Source of the DNA: GCA-2715965 sp047608975
GTDB lineage: Bacteria; Verrucomicrobiota; Verrucomicrobiia; Limisphaerales; JAYPXF01
Reading direction: 5' to 3'
NCBI GenBank assembly: GCA_047608975.1
Contig: JBLFYM010000007.1
Coordinates: forward strand, 19,073-83,072
DNA length: 64,000 nt
Part shown: positions 53,624-62,358 of the stretch, piece after piece
Layout: each line of letters begins with the position of its first letter
Position numbering within the stretch: the first letter of the stretch is position 1
The notes under the pieces: generated by a model
The model's input: the letters and a program-made list of their open reading frames with translations, nothing else
Database searches by the model: none
Told to the model about the DNA's origin: nothing
Program-made: the position numbers and the translations under genes

Positions 53624-54661
53624 TCAGAGAAATACCAATTGACCCACAGCCGAAGGTCCGTTGCTGACGGAGAGTTCTTCCGCCGCGCAAATGTCGACGG
53701 CTTCGCTGGCGCTTTCGGCGGTGACGATCGTTGGTTGCTCGCCCGCGTTGATGCTTTTCACGAAGTGACGCAACTCGCCGACGTAGCCGTCGGGTCCGTC
53801 GATCTTCCGGAGGACCGGTTCCTTGCCGGATTCACAGATACGCAGGGGTGTGTCCCCCCGGGAAAGATCGTAGTCCACCGTGGCGTTCTCGAAGTTCACG
53901 GTGTAGCTCATGTTAAATCCGAATCCCTTCGCAAAACTCCAGGCACCTTCTGCAAAGACCATCGCGCCACTGCGTACGTGATACTGCGTGACCACGTGAT
54001 CGATCGCGCCACTGACGGTGCTGTACCCGGCGGACTGCAATGCGCTGGGGCGGCCGAAGCAGTAATTGACAAAATCGGTGTCGTGAATGTGCAGATCGAA
54101 CAGCGCGCCACCGGAGTGCTGTCCATCGAGGAAGTTCTCCTTGCCCCAGGACGGAGCTTCGGCAACGCGCCGGAACGAGGCGGACAAAACCTTCCCATAC
54201 CGAGAGTCTGCGATCGCCTGCTTCAGCCAGGCCCATTCCGGCCAGAAGCGCAGGCACATCGCTGGCATGAGAATGCCGGCGCTTTTCTCAGCGGCGTCCA
54301 TGATCTGTTTCGCGTCGCGCACGGAACGCGCGAGCGGTTTTTCGCAGAGGACGTGTTTGCCGGCGTTCAAGGCGAGAACGGCCAGTTCACGATGGGCGAA
54401 GGTGGGGCTGCAGATGTCGATGGCATCGATGTCGGGATCGAGCAGCATTTCCTTGTAGGATGTAAATGCCTTGAACGTCCCGGCCTCCAGACGGATCGGT
54501 TCACCGTCGCCGACGTTTCCGCCGACATCGCTGAAATCTCCATTCAGACGATTGCCGCTGGGATTACACAAGGCGGTGATCTTAGCACCCTCGACTTCGC
54601 GGTATGCCTTCAAGTGTGTGGCGGCCATGAAACCCAGACCGACCATTCCAATTTTTACCAT
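53624..54661 (-). CDS. Gfo/Idh/MocA family oxidoreductase
   Basis: A 345-residue NAD(P)-dependent oxidoreductase. The Rossmann motif GMVGLGFMAATHLKAY starts the protein, followed by DAIDICSPTFAHRE and the catalytic-Lys motif HVLCEKPLARSVRDAK. The C-terminal domain has GGALFDLHIHDTDFVNYCFG with His residues that contact the substrate in the family. There is no signal peptide. It is only distantly related to the oxidoreductase at 38.5-39.7 kb. The sugar or polyol substrate is unknown. It ends 54 bp before the GNAT start. Confidence 0.91.
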   Translation of the reverse strand: MVKIGMVGLGFMAATHLKAYREVEGAKITALCNPSGNRLNGDFSDVGGNVGDGEPIRLEAGTFKAFTSYKEMLLDPDIDAIDICSPTFAHRELAVLALNAGKHVLCEKPLARSVRDAKQIMDAAEKSAGILMPAMCLRFWPEWAWLKQAIADSRYGKVLSASFRRVAEAPSWGKENFLDGQHSGGALFDLHIHDTDFVNYCFGRPSALQSAGYSTVSGAIDHVVTQYHVRSGAMVFAEGAWSFAKGFGFNMSYTVNFENATVDYDLSRGDTPLRICESGKEPVLRKIDGPDGYVGELRHFVKSINAGEQPTIVTAESASEAVDICAAEELSVSNGPSAVGQLVFL

Positions 54662-54768
54662 TATTTTATCGGGAAACCGGGACTGTGTGTGCAGTCGGCG
54701 ATCTTAAACATAGGAGAATTTGGTAACCCTTCAGGGTGAGGATCGCAATCCTTTTCCCCGCGCTGAAA

Positions 54769-55740
54769 TCAGTCCTCGGCTTTGGCTTCGCGGCCGATCA
54801 GATCTTGGATGGCCTGTTTCAGCGGCTTGCCCTCGTGGAGGAGCGCGTAGACCTCGTCGATGATGGGGGTCTCGACGTTGAGTTGGCGGGCCAGGCGGTA
54901 AGCGGAACGGGCCGTGGGGTGTCCTTCCACCACATGGCTGGAGTGGGTGAGCAATTCCGCCGGATTCGCACCGGCACCAATCCGTTCGCCGAAGCCTCGG
55001 TTGCGGCTGAGTTTCGAGAAACAGGTGACCGTCAGGTCTCCCAATCCACTGAGCCCGGCGAAGGTTTCGGATTGCGCGCCGTTGGCCACCCCGAGCCGCC
55101 TTACCTCGGCAATCGCGCGGGTGAGCAGTGCGGCTTTTGAGTTGTCGCCGAATCCCAATCCGTCGCAGGCCCCGGCACCGATCGCGATCACGTTCTTCAA
55201 CGCCCCGCCCATCTCCACCCCGCGCAGATCCGTGCTCCGGTAAACCCGGAACGTCTGCCGATGGAAAACGTTCTGAACGGTCTGCGATGCGGATTCGTCC
55301 GTACTCGCCGCCACGATTGCGGCGGGAATTCCTTTCGCAACTTCCAATGCCAAAGTCGGACCTGACAGCGCGGCGACTGGCGCATCGAGTAACTCCCCCA
55401 GGATTCCGCACATGGTCAGACCGCTGTCGTGCTCAATTCCCTTGGTGACGCTCACCGCGATGCCTTTGAAGCCCTGAACAGCGGTCGCGACCTGTCGGAT
55501 CGCTTTCGAGGGGACGGCGAACACCAGCAGTTTTGCGTCATGCGCGCCCAGTTCATCGGTAAACTTGAGTGAGTCGGGCAACTGCACGCCCGGCAGATGA
55601 CGCGCGTTCGTTCGCGCTGATCGAAGCGCTTCGATATGCTCAGCCGAATGACCCCAGAGGAGAACATCGTGGCCGTTCTCGCAAAGCAGCCTGGCCAGCG
55701 CCGTTCCAAACGCACCCGCACCAAGGACGGTGATCTTCAT
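54769..55740 (-). CDS. gpsA: Glycerol-3-phosphate dehydrogenase [NAD(P)+]
   Basis: A 323-residue GpsA, which reduces dihydroxyacetone phosphate to sn-glycerol-3-phosphate for phospholipid synthesis. The nucleotide-binding motif is VLGAGAFGTALA, followed by LVFAVPSKAIRQV, the conserved SVTKGIE and ALSGPTLALEVA. The catalytic Lys is in GGALKNVIAIGAG, with GLGDLTVTCFS and SRNRGFGERIG after it. The long open frame extends through plsY on the same strand, but the ATG at 55740 is the family start. That ATG overlaps the plsY stop (ATGA), so the two lipid genes are coupled. Confidence 0.96.
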   Translation of the reverse strand: MKITVLGAGAFGTALARLLCENGHDVLLWGHSAEHIEALRSARTNARHLPGVQLPDSLKFTDELGAHDAKLLVFAVPSKAIRQVATAVQGFKGIAVSVTKGIEHDSGLTMCGILGELLDAPVAALSGPTLALEVAKGIPAAIVAASTDESASQTVQNVFHRQTFRVYRSTDLRGVEMGGALKNVIAIGAGACDGLGFGDNSKAALLTRAIAEVRRLGVANGAQSETFAGLSGLGDLTVTCFSKLSRNRGFGERIGAGANPAELLTHSSHVVEGHPTARSAYRLARQLNVETPIIDEVYALLHEGKPLKQAIQDLIGREAKAED

Positions 55741-56375
55741 TCCGCGGTTCCTTCGGGTGATGCTTTTGGCTGACCGATTCGGGGTTCGGTTCCGGCCAGG
55801 AGACGCTGGATGTTTGCGCGGTGCTTGAAGATCGCCAAGGCTCCGATGACCGTGGTGATGATCTTGAGGGGAAGGCCAAAGGGAAGCAGCCAGGTCGCGA
55901 CCGGAAGTGCGACGGCGGCCACGATCGAGGCCAAGGAAACGTAACGCGTCAAGGCGAACGCAATGATCCATGCGAGAAACGCGATGCCCAATGGTTGCGG
56001 GGTGAGGGCGCCGAACGCGCCGGCGGAGGTCGCGATTCCTTTCCCTCCCTTGAAGCGCAGCCAGCAGGTGTAGTTGTGGCCGAGGATGGCACAGATGCCG
56101 GCGATGATCTTGAGAATTTCCGGATTTGCCGAAGCATCGGCCCGCAGGCAGAGCGGAGCGATCCACAGCACCGGGGCACATCCTTTCAGCGCGTCCATCA
56201 GCAGCACCAACGTTCCGGCAACTTTCCCGACTGCGCGAAAGACGTTGGTCGCACCGATGTTCCCACTTCCTACCTTGCGGATGTCGATTCCTTTGGCCTT
56301 GGCCACAAGAAATCCCGTGGGCATGGAACCGATGAAGTAGGCGGCCACGGCGGCCAGTATGTAAGCGAGCGACAC
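55737..56375 (-). CDS. plsY: Acyl-phosphate:glycerol-3-phosphate acyltransferase
   Basis: A 212-residue integral membrane enzyme that transfers an acyl group from acyl-phosphate to glycerol-3-phosphate. Conserved loops are SMPTGFLVAKAKGIDIRKVGSGNIGATN, the glycine-rich RFKGGKGIATSAGAFGAL and the NYTCWL region. There are several hydrophobic segments, as expected. It starts with GTG at 56375 because no ATG precedes the conserved YFIGSMPTG. It sits directly upstream of gpsA, the source of its substrate, with an ATGA overlap. DUF2851 is divergent. Confidence 0.95.
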   Translation of the reverse strand: MSLAYILAAVAAYFIGSMPTGFLVAKAKGIDIRKVGSGNIGATNVFRAVGKVAGTLVLLMDALKGCAPVLWIAPLCLRADASANPEILKIIAGICAILGHNYTCWLRFKGGKGIATSAGAFGALTPQPLGIAFLAWIIAFALTRYVSLASIVAAVALPVATWLLPFGLPLKIITTVIGALAIFKHRANIQRLLAGTEPRIGQPKASPEGTAE

Positions 56376-56445
56376 CCGCGGAAGTTAGCCGGAACCGTCC
56401 CGCAGTTGTAGCTGAATTCGCGAGAATCTGTATTTGGCGGTGGCG

Positions 56446-57954
56446 ATGCGCAAAGAGGTTTACATCGGCGCATGCTTTGCCAACATCGCCGCGTATCTGA
56501 AACCGAGGTTTTTCGTGGGGTTTAACCAATCATCAACTTACGTCGCGTGGCGTCGGCAGTTCCTTCGGGACCGGCTGCGCGAAATTACGGACGACGCGCC
56601 GCCGGAACATCTCATGCAGGTGGTCTGGCAGCATCAACGACTTCATCCGGGTAAACTGAAACTGAGTGACGGGCGCCCCGTGCGGATTCTGCATCCGGGT
56701 TTCTGCAGCCTGGAAGGCGGTCCAGATTTTCGCAACGCGGTGATCCGCCTGGGCGATGAGGAAGCCATTCGGGGCGACGTTGAGATCGATGTTGAATGCT
56801 CAGGTTGGAAGGCGCACGGCCATGATCGCAACCCGGCGTTCCGCAATACGATCCTGCGCGTCGTCTGGAAGAAGTCGGGCAGGAACACGGAACTGGTTTT
56901 GCCCATGCGACCGGCGTTGGACAGTCCTTGGTCGCGGCTCGCTGAATGGGCGATCACCCAGCCGCTGGGTGATCTTCCGTCAAAACTTCGGGGAGCCTGT
57001 TGTGCTCCGCTCACCGCCGCTGACGGAACGCAGCTCGCGGCAGTCTTGCGCGAGGCCGGTCAGGTTCGGCTGGGGGAGAAAGGGGAGGGGTTCAGGACGC
57101 GGGCGCGGCAGGTCGGATGGGAACAGTCGCTTTGGGAAGGTCTGTTTGCGGCGCTGGGATACAAACACAACCAATGGCCGATGCGCCGGGTCGCGGAACA
57201 GCTTCCCTTTCTGGGCAAGAGCTCGGAATCAAACGCTTTGCGCTGGCAGGCAATTCTGCTGGGCGTAAGTGGATTGCTTCCGGTAAGTCTGCCAGCGGAG
57301 CAGAAACGATCCGTCTATCTCCGCGAGTTGTGGGACATCTGGTGGCGCGTTCGCGATTCCTACACCGCACAGACCCTTCCGTCTATGGTGTGGCGACTGG
57401 GCGGGGTTCGTCCCGTCAACCGACCCGAACGACGGCTGGCGTTGGCTGCCGACTGGCTTGCCCACGGCGAACTGATCCGCCGCGTCGAAGACTGGGTGTC
57501 TGGAACTCACGGCTCGCCGCGCAAGGCCGCCGTTGCCTTGGAGCAGACGCTCGCCGATTCCGAGGATTCGAACGATTCCTTCTGGCGATCCCACTATACC
57601 TTCGCCGCTCGCGAACTTTCGAAGCCCGGTCCCTTGCTCGGTGCCGGCCGCACTGCGGATCTGGCAGTGAATGTAATTCTTCCCTGGCTGTGGGCGCGGG
57701 CGAAGGCAGGGAAGAATGGAATACTCGTTGGGCGGATCGAGGAACACTACTTCACCTGGCCCAAAGCGGCGGACAACGCGGTCCTGAAATTTGCCCGACA
57801 AAGACTGCTCGGTTCACCTTCACAGAAACTTTTCAAAACGGCAGCGGCGCAACAGGGTCTGCTTCAGATTGTTCGGGATTTCTGTGCCCACACCGATGCG
57901 CTGTGCACCGACTGCCCCTTCCCAAACTATGTCCGGTCAATGACGCGGGTTTGA
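56446..57954 (+). CDS. DUF2851 family protein
   Basis: A 502-residue protein of the DUF2851 family, which has no established function. Landmarks are HLMQVVWQHQRL, LHPGFCSLEGGPDFRNAVIRLG, RGDVEIDVECSGWKAHGHDR and NTILRVVWKKSG. The C-terminus carries a Cys cluster (CAHTDALCTDCPFPN) that could bind metal. The acidic and His pattern in GPDF and D-V-E-I suggests a nuclease-like fold; this is my inference. The start is not certain: the frame opens at a TTG at 56434, and the ATG at 56446 is used here. It is divergent from plsY and convergent with the short ALDH-like gene. Confidence 0.85.
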   Translation: MRKEVYIGACFANIAAYLKPRFFVGFNQSSTYVAWRRQFLRDRLREITDDAPPEHLMQVVWQHQRLHPGKLKLSDGRPVRILHPGFCSLEGGPDFRNAVIRLGDEEAIRGDVEIDVECSGWKAHGHDRNPAFRNTILRVVWKKSGRNTELVLPMRPALDSPWSRLAEWAITQPLGDLPSKLRGACCAPLTAADGTQLAAVLREAGQVRLGEKGEGFRTRARQVGWEQSLWEGLFAALGYKHNQWPMRRVAEQLPFLGKSSESNALRWQAILLGVSGLLPVSLPAEQKRSVYLRELWDIWWRVRDSYTAQTLPSMVWRLGGVRPVNRPERRLALAADWLAHGELIRRVEDWVSGTHGSPRKAAVALEQTLADSEDSNDSFWRSHYTFAARELSKPGPLLGAGRTADLAVNVILPWLWARAKAGKNGILVGRIEEHYFTWPKAADNAVLKFARQRLLGSPSQKLFKTAAAQQGLLQIVRDFCAHTDALCTDCPFPNYVRSMTRV

Positions 57955-57967
57955 ATTGATTGCTGGC

Positions 57968-58840
57968 TCAGACACCGATCGGATGCCAGGCGGTCTTTTG
58001 CTCCACGGTGTCCAGAATCCAATAGGGATCTTCGCCGGCTTCCCCATGCCACTCCTCAGTCTTGAGGCGACGTTTGATGTAACGTTTCAAATTGGTCGCG
58101 ACGCCCGCCTGACAGGCTTTGCCAAATGCGGCATCACCGGTGGCATCCACGATGGCGTTCACGTCCATGTGTTCGGCCACGTGCCTGGTGAGTTCATCGC
58201 GGGGGCCGGCGAGGATGTTGACCACGCCGCTCGGCAGGTCGCTGGTCGCGAGAATTTCGGCAAACGTGAGCGCCGGCAGCGGGGCCTTTGGTGAAGGAAT
58301 CACAATGGCGGTGTTGCCGCTCAATATCACCGGGGCCAGGAGCGAGATCAGGGGGAGCAGCACGGGTTCATCCGGCGCGGCAATGACCACCACTCCGGTC
58401 GGCTCAGGCGTGGTGAAATTGAAATGTGAAGTGGCCACCGGATTGACGCTGCCAAAGATCTGCTGATATTTGTCCGTCCAGCCGGCGTAGTAGACCAGCC
58501 GATCGATCACTGAGCCGACGCCTTTGGTCGCCTGCGCGTTCGTTACGCCGTGGGAACGTGAAACCTCCCGCGCCAGGTCTTCCCGGCGGCTTTCCAGCAT
58601 TTCCGCAGCGCGGTAGAGAATCTGTCCCTTCAGATAGGCCGTTGCTTTTGACCAACCCGGTTGAGCCTTGCGTGCCGCCACCACGGCATCGCGGAAGTCC
58701 TTGCGTGAGGCATGGGAGTAATTGTCCAGCGGCTCACCGTCCGGTGCCTGTGCCATCAATACCCGTCCACTTTCGCTCCGCGCAAACTTTCCGCCGATGT
58801 AAAGCTTGTAGGTCTTCCGCACGTTCAATCGATTCGCCAT
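57968..58840 (-). CDS. Short aldehyde-dehydrogenase-like protein lacking the catalytic half
   Basis: A 290-residue protein matching only the N-terminal, NAD-binding part of aldehyde dehydrogenases: KLYIGGKFARSESG, FTTPEPTGVVVIAAP, VILSGNTAIVIPSPKAPLPAL and LPSGVVNILAGP. Where a full enzyme would have FTGS and then the catalytic Glu and Cys region, this one has IVDATGDAAFGKACQAG and ends soon after. The frame is clean, so it is not an obvious fresh truncation. Short ALDH-like proteins are known beside full-length partners in some bacteria, but none is beside it here. The ATG at 58840 is used; a start at 58861 is possible. It may be a regulatory or structural partner subunit. Confidence 0.8.
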   Translation of the reverse strand: MANRLNVRKTYKLYIGGKFARSESGRVLMAQAPDGEPLDNYSHASRKDFRDAVVAARKAQPGWSKATAYLKGQILYRAAEMLESRREDLAREVSRSHGVTNAQATKGVGSVIDRLVYYAGWTDKYQQIFGSVNPVATSHFNFTTPEPTGVVVIAAPDEPVLLPLISLLAPVILSGNTAIVIPSPKAPLPALTFAEILATSDLPSGVVNILAGPRDELTRHVAEHMDVNAIVDATGDAAFGKACQAGVATNLKRYIKRRLKTEEWHGEAGEDPYWILDTVEQKTAWHPIGV

Positions 58841-58989
58841 AGCTTGTTTGGAGTTAAGCATCGGCCGGCCGGTTCGCAAAGGCGGAATGGCTGTCCGTCA
58901 CCTTGGTGATCGTCGCGGGTGACATGTTTTTTACAAGGCGATGACACAGATTTGACTTCCGCTCGGCGAGGCTGCGGATAGTGATCTGC

Positions 58990-59175
58990 ATGAAAAGAGC
59001 CCTCTCGTCACTTTTCTTGTCCGCATCCCTGACCTTCAGTTTCGCGGCGACCAAGGCCGACTACATTGTTCATGAATGGGGCCCCTTCACCTCGCTGCAA
59101 GGAGCAGATGGGGAGCAGCAACAGCTCAGCCAGGCGGCGCTCGCCACTCCCGGGGCATTCGTGTTCAGGCGATGA
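58990..59175 (+). pseudogene. N-terminal remnant of a secreted HEWG-type protein
   Basis: A 61-codon frame from the ATG at 58990. A signal peptide (MKRALSSLFLSASLTFSFAA) is followed by YIVHEWGPFTSLQGADGEQ. From memory this resembles the N-terminal segment (VHEWGTFTS) of much longer secreted verrucomicrobial and planctomycete proteins of unknown function. Here the frame stops after about 40 more residues, and the end overlaps the 3' end of the convergent DUF1501 gene by 11 bp. The rest of the gene has apparently been lost. Use as a short real protein is unlikely but not excluded. Confidence 0.6.
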
Positions 59176-60619
59176 TCTCGTCGATCACGTTTCCGAAATC
59201 CCGCTCAAGTCGCTTATGACCGGCCATTTCCATTGAGTGCCGGTCCAAGCCGAGCTGTTGCAGGAGAGTGGCGTGTACATCCGTCACGTAGTGCCGCCCC
59301 TCCTCGGCATGGAATCCGAGCTCATCCGTGCTGCCGTGCGCAATCCCGCCTTTGATCCCGCCGCCGGCCATCCAGACTGAAAATCCATAAGGATGATGAT
59401 CGCGCCCATCCGCCCCCTGTGAACCGGGGGTACGTCCAAACTCCGTGGCGAAGACAACCAGAGTTTCATCCAACAGGCCCCTTTGTTTCAGATCCTTCAA
59501 CAGGCCCGCCGCGGGCAGATCTACCTGGGCCGATAGCTTGGTATGGTTTGCCTTCAATCCGCGATGCGCGTCCCAGGCACCGGCCGCTCCCGTTCCGTGC
59601 ATCAGCTGGATGAACCGTACGCCGCGTTCCACCATCCGCCGCGCCACCAGCAGTTGTTCACCGAAGGGACGCGTCACGCTGTTGTCAAAACCGTAGAGCT
59701 TTTTCGTCGATTCACTCTCCCCACCGGTCCCCAGAACCTCGGGCACTGCCGATTGCATCCGGTAGGCGAGCTCATACGATTTGATGCGAGCCTCCAAAGC
59801 TGCGTCACCGGGAAACTGTTTCGCGGTCAGTCGATTGAGGCGGTTGACCAGATCGAATTCCAACCGTTGATCCTTCGCTGTCAGATTGCCTTCAGGCTTG
59901 GCGAACGGAAGTGGATCCTTGGAATCGATCTTTAACGTGACTGCGTCATAGGCAGGTCCCAGATAGTAGGAATCCCGTTTCCCAAAATAGCGTGGTCCCA
60001 CATTCACGAACTGCGGGAGGTTTTCATTCAGCGAACCGAGGCCGTAGGTAACCCAGGATCCGATCGTGGGAAAACGGCCATCAAGCATGTGGCGGCCCGA
60101 ATGGAATTGCACCTGCGCGCCGTGATTGTCATCGGTCGTCCACATCCCACGCAAGACGGCTATGTCATCGATGCACGAGCCAATGTGGGGAAACCAGTCG
60201 CTAACCTCAATTCCACTCTGGCCTTGTTGTCGATAGCCGACCTGAAGCGGATAAATTTTGTTTCGCTGCTGACCGTTGGCGTCGTTCACCACCACGACGC
60301 GTACGTTCTTCAGCCGCGGAGATTCCTGCACATGTCCATAGGGGGTCGCGGCGATCGTCTTGCCCGCATACTTGGTCAGTTCCGGTTTCGGATCAAAGCT
60401 CTCCATGTGACTCACCCCGCCACGCATGAACAGCCAGATCACGCTCTTCGCCTTCGGGGCAAAGTGAGGTCGGCCGGTTATGAGAGGCGCATGCGAAGCC
60501 GCTGAATCACGGGCGAGCAATGAAGACAGAGCCAGACCACCAAAGCCCAGACCGGATCGGGTCAGGAAGGAACGTCGATCCAGAAGCGGATGGTCCGAAT
60601 GGTGATCAACAGCGTGCAT
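59165..60619 (-). CDS. DUF1501 family exported protein
   Basis: A 484-residue protein of the DUF1501 family, distantly related to the alkaline-phosphatase/sulfatase fold. LLDRRSFLTRSGLGFGGLAL is a twin-arginine signal, so it is exported folded. Landmarks are SVIWLFMRGGVSHMESFDPKP, DDNHGAQVQFHSGRHMLDG, VVFATEFGRTPGSQGADGRD and DELGFHAEEG. In Planctomycetes and Verrucomicrobia such genes usually sit beside a cytochrome-containing DUF1549/DUF1553 gene, but none is adjacent here. The function is unknown. Its 3' end overlaps the truncated HEWG gene. Confidence 0.92.
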   Translation of the reverse strand: MHAVDHHSDHPLLDRRSFLTRSGLGFGGLALSSLLARDSAASHAPLITGRPHFAPKAKSVIWLFMRGGVSHMESFDPKPELTKYAGKTIAATPYGHVQESPRLKNVRVVVVNDANGQQRNKIYPLQVGYRQQGQSGIEVSDWFPHIGSCIDDIAVLRGMWTTDDNHGAQVQFHSGRHMLDGRFPTIGSWVTYGLGSLNENLPQFVNVGPRYFGKRDSYYLGPAYDAVTLKIDSKDPLPFAKPEGNLTAKDQRLEFDLVNRLNRLTAKQFPGDAALEARIKSYELAYRMQSAVPEVLGTGGESESTKKLYGFDNSVTRPFGEQLLVARRMVERGVRFIQLMHGTGAAGAWDAHRGLKANHTKLSAQVDLPAAGLLKDLKQRGLLDETLVVFATEFGRTPGSQGADGRDHHPYGFSVWMAGGGIKGGIAHGSTDELGFHAEEGRHYVTDVHATLLQQLGLDRHSMEMAGHKRLERDFGNVIDEIIA

Positions 60620-60930
60620 TGGCGGAGAATACCTTGATCTGCGGTTCAGTCCACCGCGATCACATCAGAAGAAGATGATGAGTTGGATGATTCCCAGCAC
60701 ACACCCGACCAAAGCGCCGCCAAGACGATCAGGCATAATCGGCTAATTATGACAGGGTAGTTTTTTGAAAAGAATCCCATTGGAGAACGAATCTCGTCAT
60801 TCTTTTAGAACCAGTCCCGGTGTTGAGGCAAAACCAAGGGGACTCTGTTCGCATTGCTTTTACTTGGGCTGGCCCGCTGAAACGCTTACAAATCGGCGGT
60901 ACGGGGGTGATCTGTCTCCCCCCAGCAGCC
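60620..60930. other. Intergenic region before the ABC-2 permease gene
   Basis: About 310 bp between the divergent DUF1501 and permease genes, presumably carrying both promoters. A G-rich stretch just before the permease ATG can fold as GGGGG (60903-60907) with CCCCC. I see no tRNA and no clear promoter pair. A 23-codon hydrophobic minus-strand frame lies inside it. Confidence 0.35.
60665..60736 (-). CDS. Tiny hydrophobic open frame
   Basis: A 23-codon minus-strand frame starting ATG at 60736, encoding MPDRLGGALVGCVLGII and then a hydrophobic end (QLIIFF), with a Gly pattern typical of small membrane peptides. It would lie upstream of DUF1501 on the same strand. There is no conservation or ribosome-binding evidence visible, and short random frames of this kind are common. 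Recorded as a low-probability candidate only. Confidence 0.15.
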   Translation of the reverse strand: MPDRLGGALVGCVLGIIQLIIFF

Positions 60931-61905
60931 ATGCGGCCATTCATCACCATCACCAGAAACACCTTCATGGAACTGCTCAGGCAACCCGTGTTCCTGCTGC
61001 TGGCCACGGCCGCCCCCGCCTTCATTATTGTGCTGTCCGCCCTGCCTTACTTCGGATTTGGTCAGGATCCCAAACTCGTGCGAGATGGGGCTCTGGCAGT
61101 AACTCTGCTCACCGGATTGTTCGGAGCGGTCATTAGTGCCTCGGCATCCGTCGCTCAGGAAATCCGGTCAGGCACGGCGCTGGCCGTGCTGTCAAAGCCG
61201 GTGGATCGCCTGTCTTTTTTGCTCGGAAAATATTGCGGCATCGCCGCCGCCATCACCCTGCTAACCTATTGCAATCTGCTGGCAACCCTGCTCGCCAGCC
61301 GGATGGCCTACGATGCCTACGGCGACATGGATCTGCTCGGTACGTCCCTTTTCTTCGGCGGTATGGCACTGGCCTACGGAATCGGAGCGATCGCGAACTA
61401 TTTTCATCATCGCAACTACGTCTCTGACACCTTCTTTTGCCTGCTTGGTCTCATGACCGTGGTCTTCATCTGCCTGGCGTTCTTCATCGAACTCCGTGAC
61501 CCAGCTGGAAACACCGCCAAGCAGGTCGATTGGCGTCTCATCCCGGCCGGTCTCCTCATCCTCTTTGCGATTCTCATCCTTTGCGGAATCGCGCTCGCCT
61601 GCTCCACCCGATTGGAAACGGTGCCCACGCTGATCATCTGTTCACTGCTGTTTTTACTGGGACTCATGAGCGATCATCTTTTTCGGGCCGCGGCAGAATC
61701 TGGAAACACCTTCGCAAACGTGGCCTACGCCGCTGTCCCGAATTGGCAGCTATTCTGGATTGCGGATGCGATCGAGGCCGATTCGCCACTCCCGGATGTC
61801 TGGACCTACATTGGGAAGTCGCTTGGATACCTCGCCGGCTATCTGGGCACCGCCCTGATCCTGGCCTATCTCCTGTTCGAAAATCGCGAGCTCAACGCCG
61901 AATGA
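60931..61905 (+). CDS. ABC-2-type transporter permease
   Basis: A 324-residue integral membrane protein from the ATG at 60931 (MRPFITITRNTFMELLRQP), which is the usual N-terminus of ABC-2 permeases. About six membrane segments follow, and the typical cytoplasmic motif EIRSGTALAVLSKPVDRLSFLLGKY lies between helices two and three. The earlier part of the open frame is Pro- and Gly-rich and not family-like. No ATPase gene is adjacent within the window on this strand. The substrate is unknown. Confidence 0.85.
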   Translation: MRPFITITRNTFMELLRQPVFLLLATAAPAFIIVLSALPYFGFGQDPKLVRDGALAVTLLTGLFGAVISASASVAQEIRSGTALAVLSKPVDRLSFLLGKYCGIAAAITLLTYCNLLATLLASRMAYDAYGDMDLLGTSLFFGGMALAYGIGAIANYFHHRNYVSDTFFCLLGLMTVVFICLAFFIELRDPAGNTAKQVDWRLIPAGLLILFAILILCGIALACSTRLETVPTLIICSLLFLLGLMSDHLFRAAAESGNTFANVAYAAVPNWQLFWIADAIEADSPLPDVWTYIGKSLGYLAGYLGTALILAYLLFENRELNAE

Positions 61906-61914
61906 GCCGTTCGC

Positions 61915-62358
61915 TCAAGGCCGAAATTTGGCAAACAGAGAGAGCACAAAAATCAGGAGTGCAAGACCCACGAAAAAGGCGGCAACGCGCATCCGCCCGG
62001 CGTTGTGATTGATCGGTCGCCGCCGTTCCGTATCCAGTTTCGCGACGCCGCGCCGGCGCCGCCGTCGCTCTTTACGGGATGCTTTGCTGTCTGGCTCTCT
62101 CATTCGCCAGACACGTTTCCCAAAACAGTTCGTTGCAACCCTGGTTCCCAATTGTTCCAATTTCTCATTGATGTGCTTGTTTCGAAGGTCCTGTGGCAGA
62201 CGAATCGCGTTTGCCATTCCGCCCATATTATCGCCATTTTGACTTTCCGCAAACAGGGCAAGCACGGTCGATGATCCTTCACTGTCATTTGTGCCAAACC
62301 ACATCGGGTTAAGCTCGAAGATCGGTCCAATTCGACATCGCCTCAGTCTACTGGCCAC
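61915..62358 (-). CDS. Small basic membrane-anchored protein
   Basis: A frame of up to 147 residues whose first codons overlap the 3' end of the ApbE gene by 16 bp. Internal ATGs at 62226 and 62217 are alternative starts. A very basic stretch (KASRKERRRRRRGVAKL) precedes one C-terminal membrane segment (MRVAAFFVGLALLIFVLSLF) and a short KFRP tail. This looks like a C-tail-anchored cytoplasmic protein. I do not recognise it. It is placed after ApbE in a minus-strand cluster and convergent with the ABC-2 permease, 9 bp away. Confidence 0.5.
   Translation of the reverse strand: MASRLRRCRIGPIFELNPMWFGTNDSEGSSTVLALFAESQNGDNMGGMANAIRLPQDLRNKHINEKLEQLGTRVATNCFGKRVWRMREPDSKASRKERRRRRRGVAKLDTERRRPINHNAGRMRVAAFFVGLALLIFVLSLFAKFRP

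Noticed and set aside
54769..56529. A single 586-codon minus-strand protein spanning gpsA and the plsY region
   Set aside because: The upstream part is out of frame with plsY. gpsA has its own ATG at 55740 overlapping the plsY stop, and both families are complete as separate genes.
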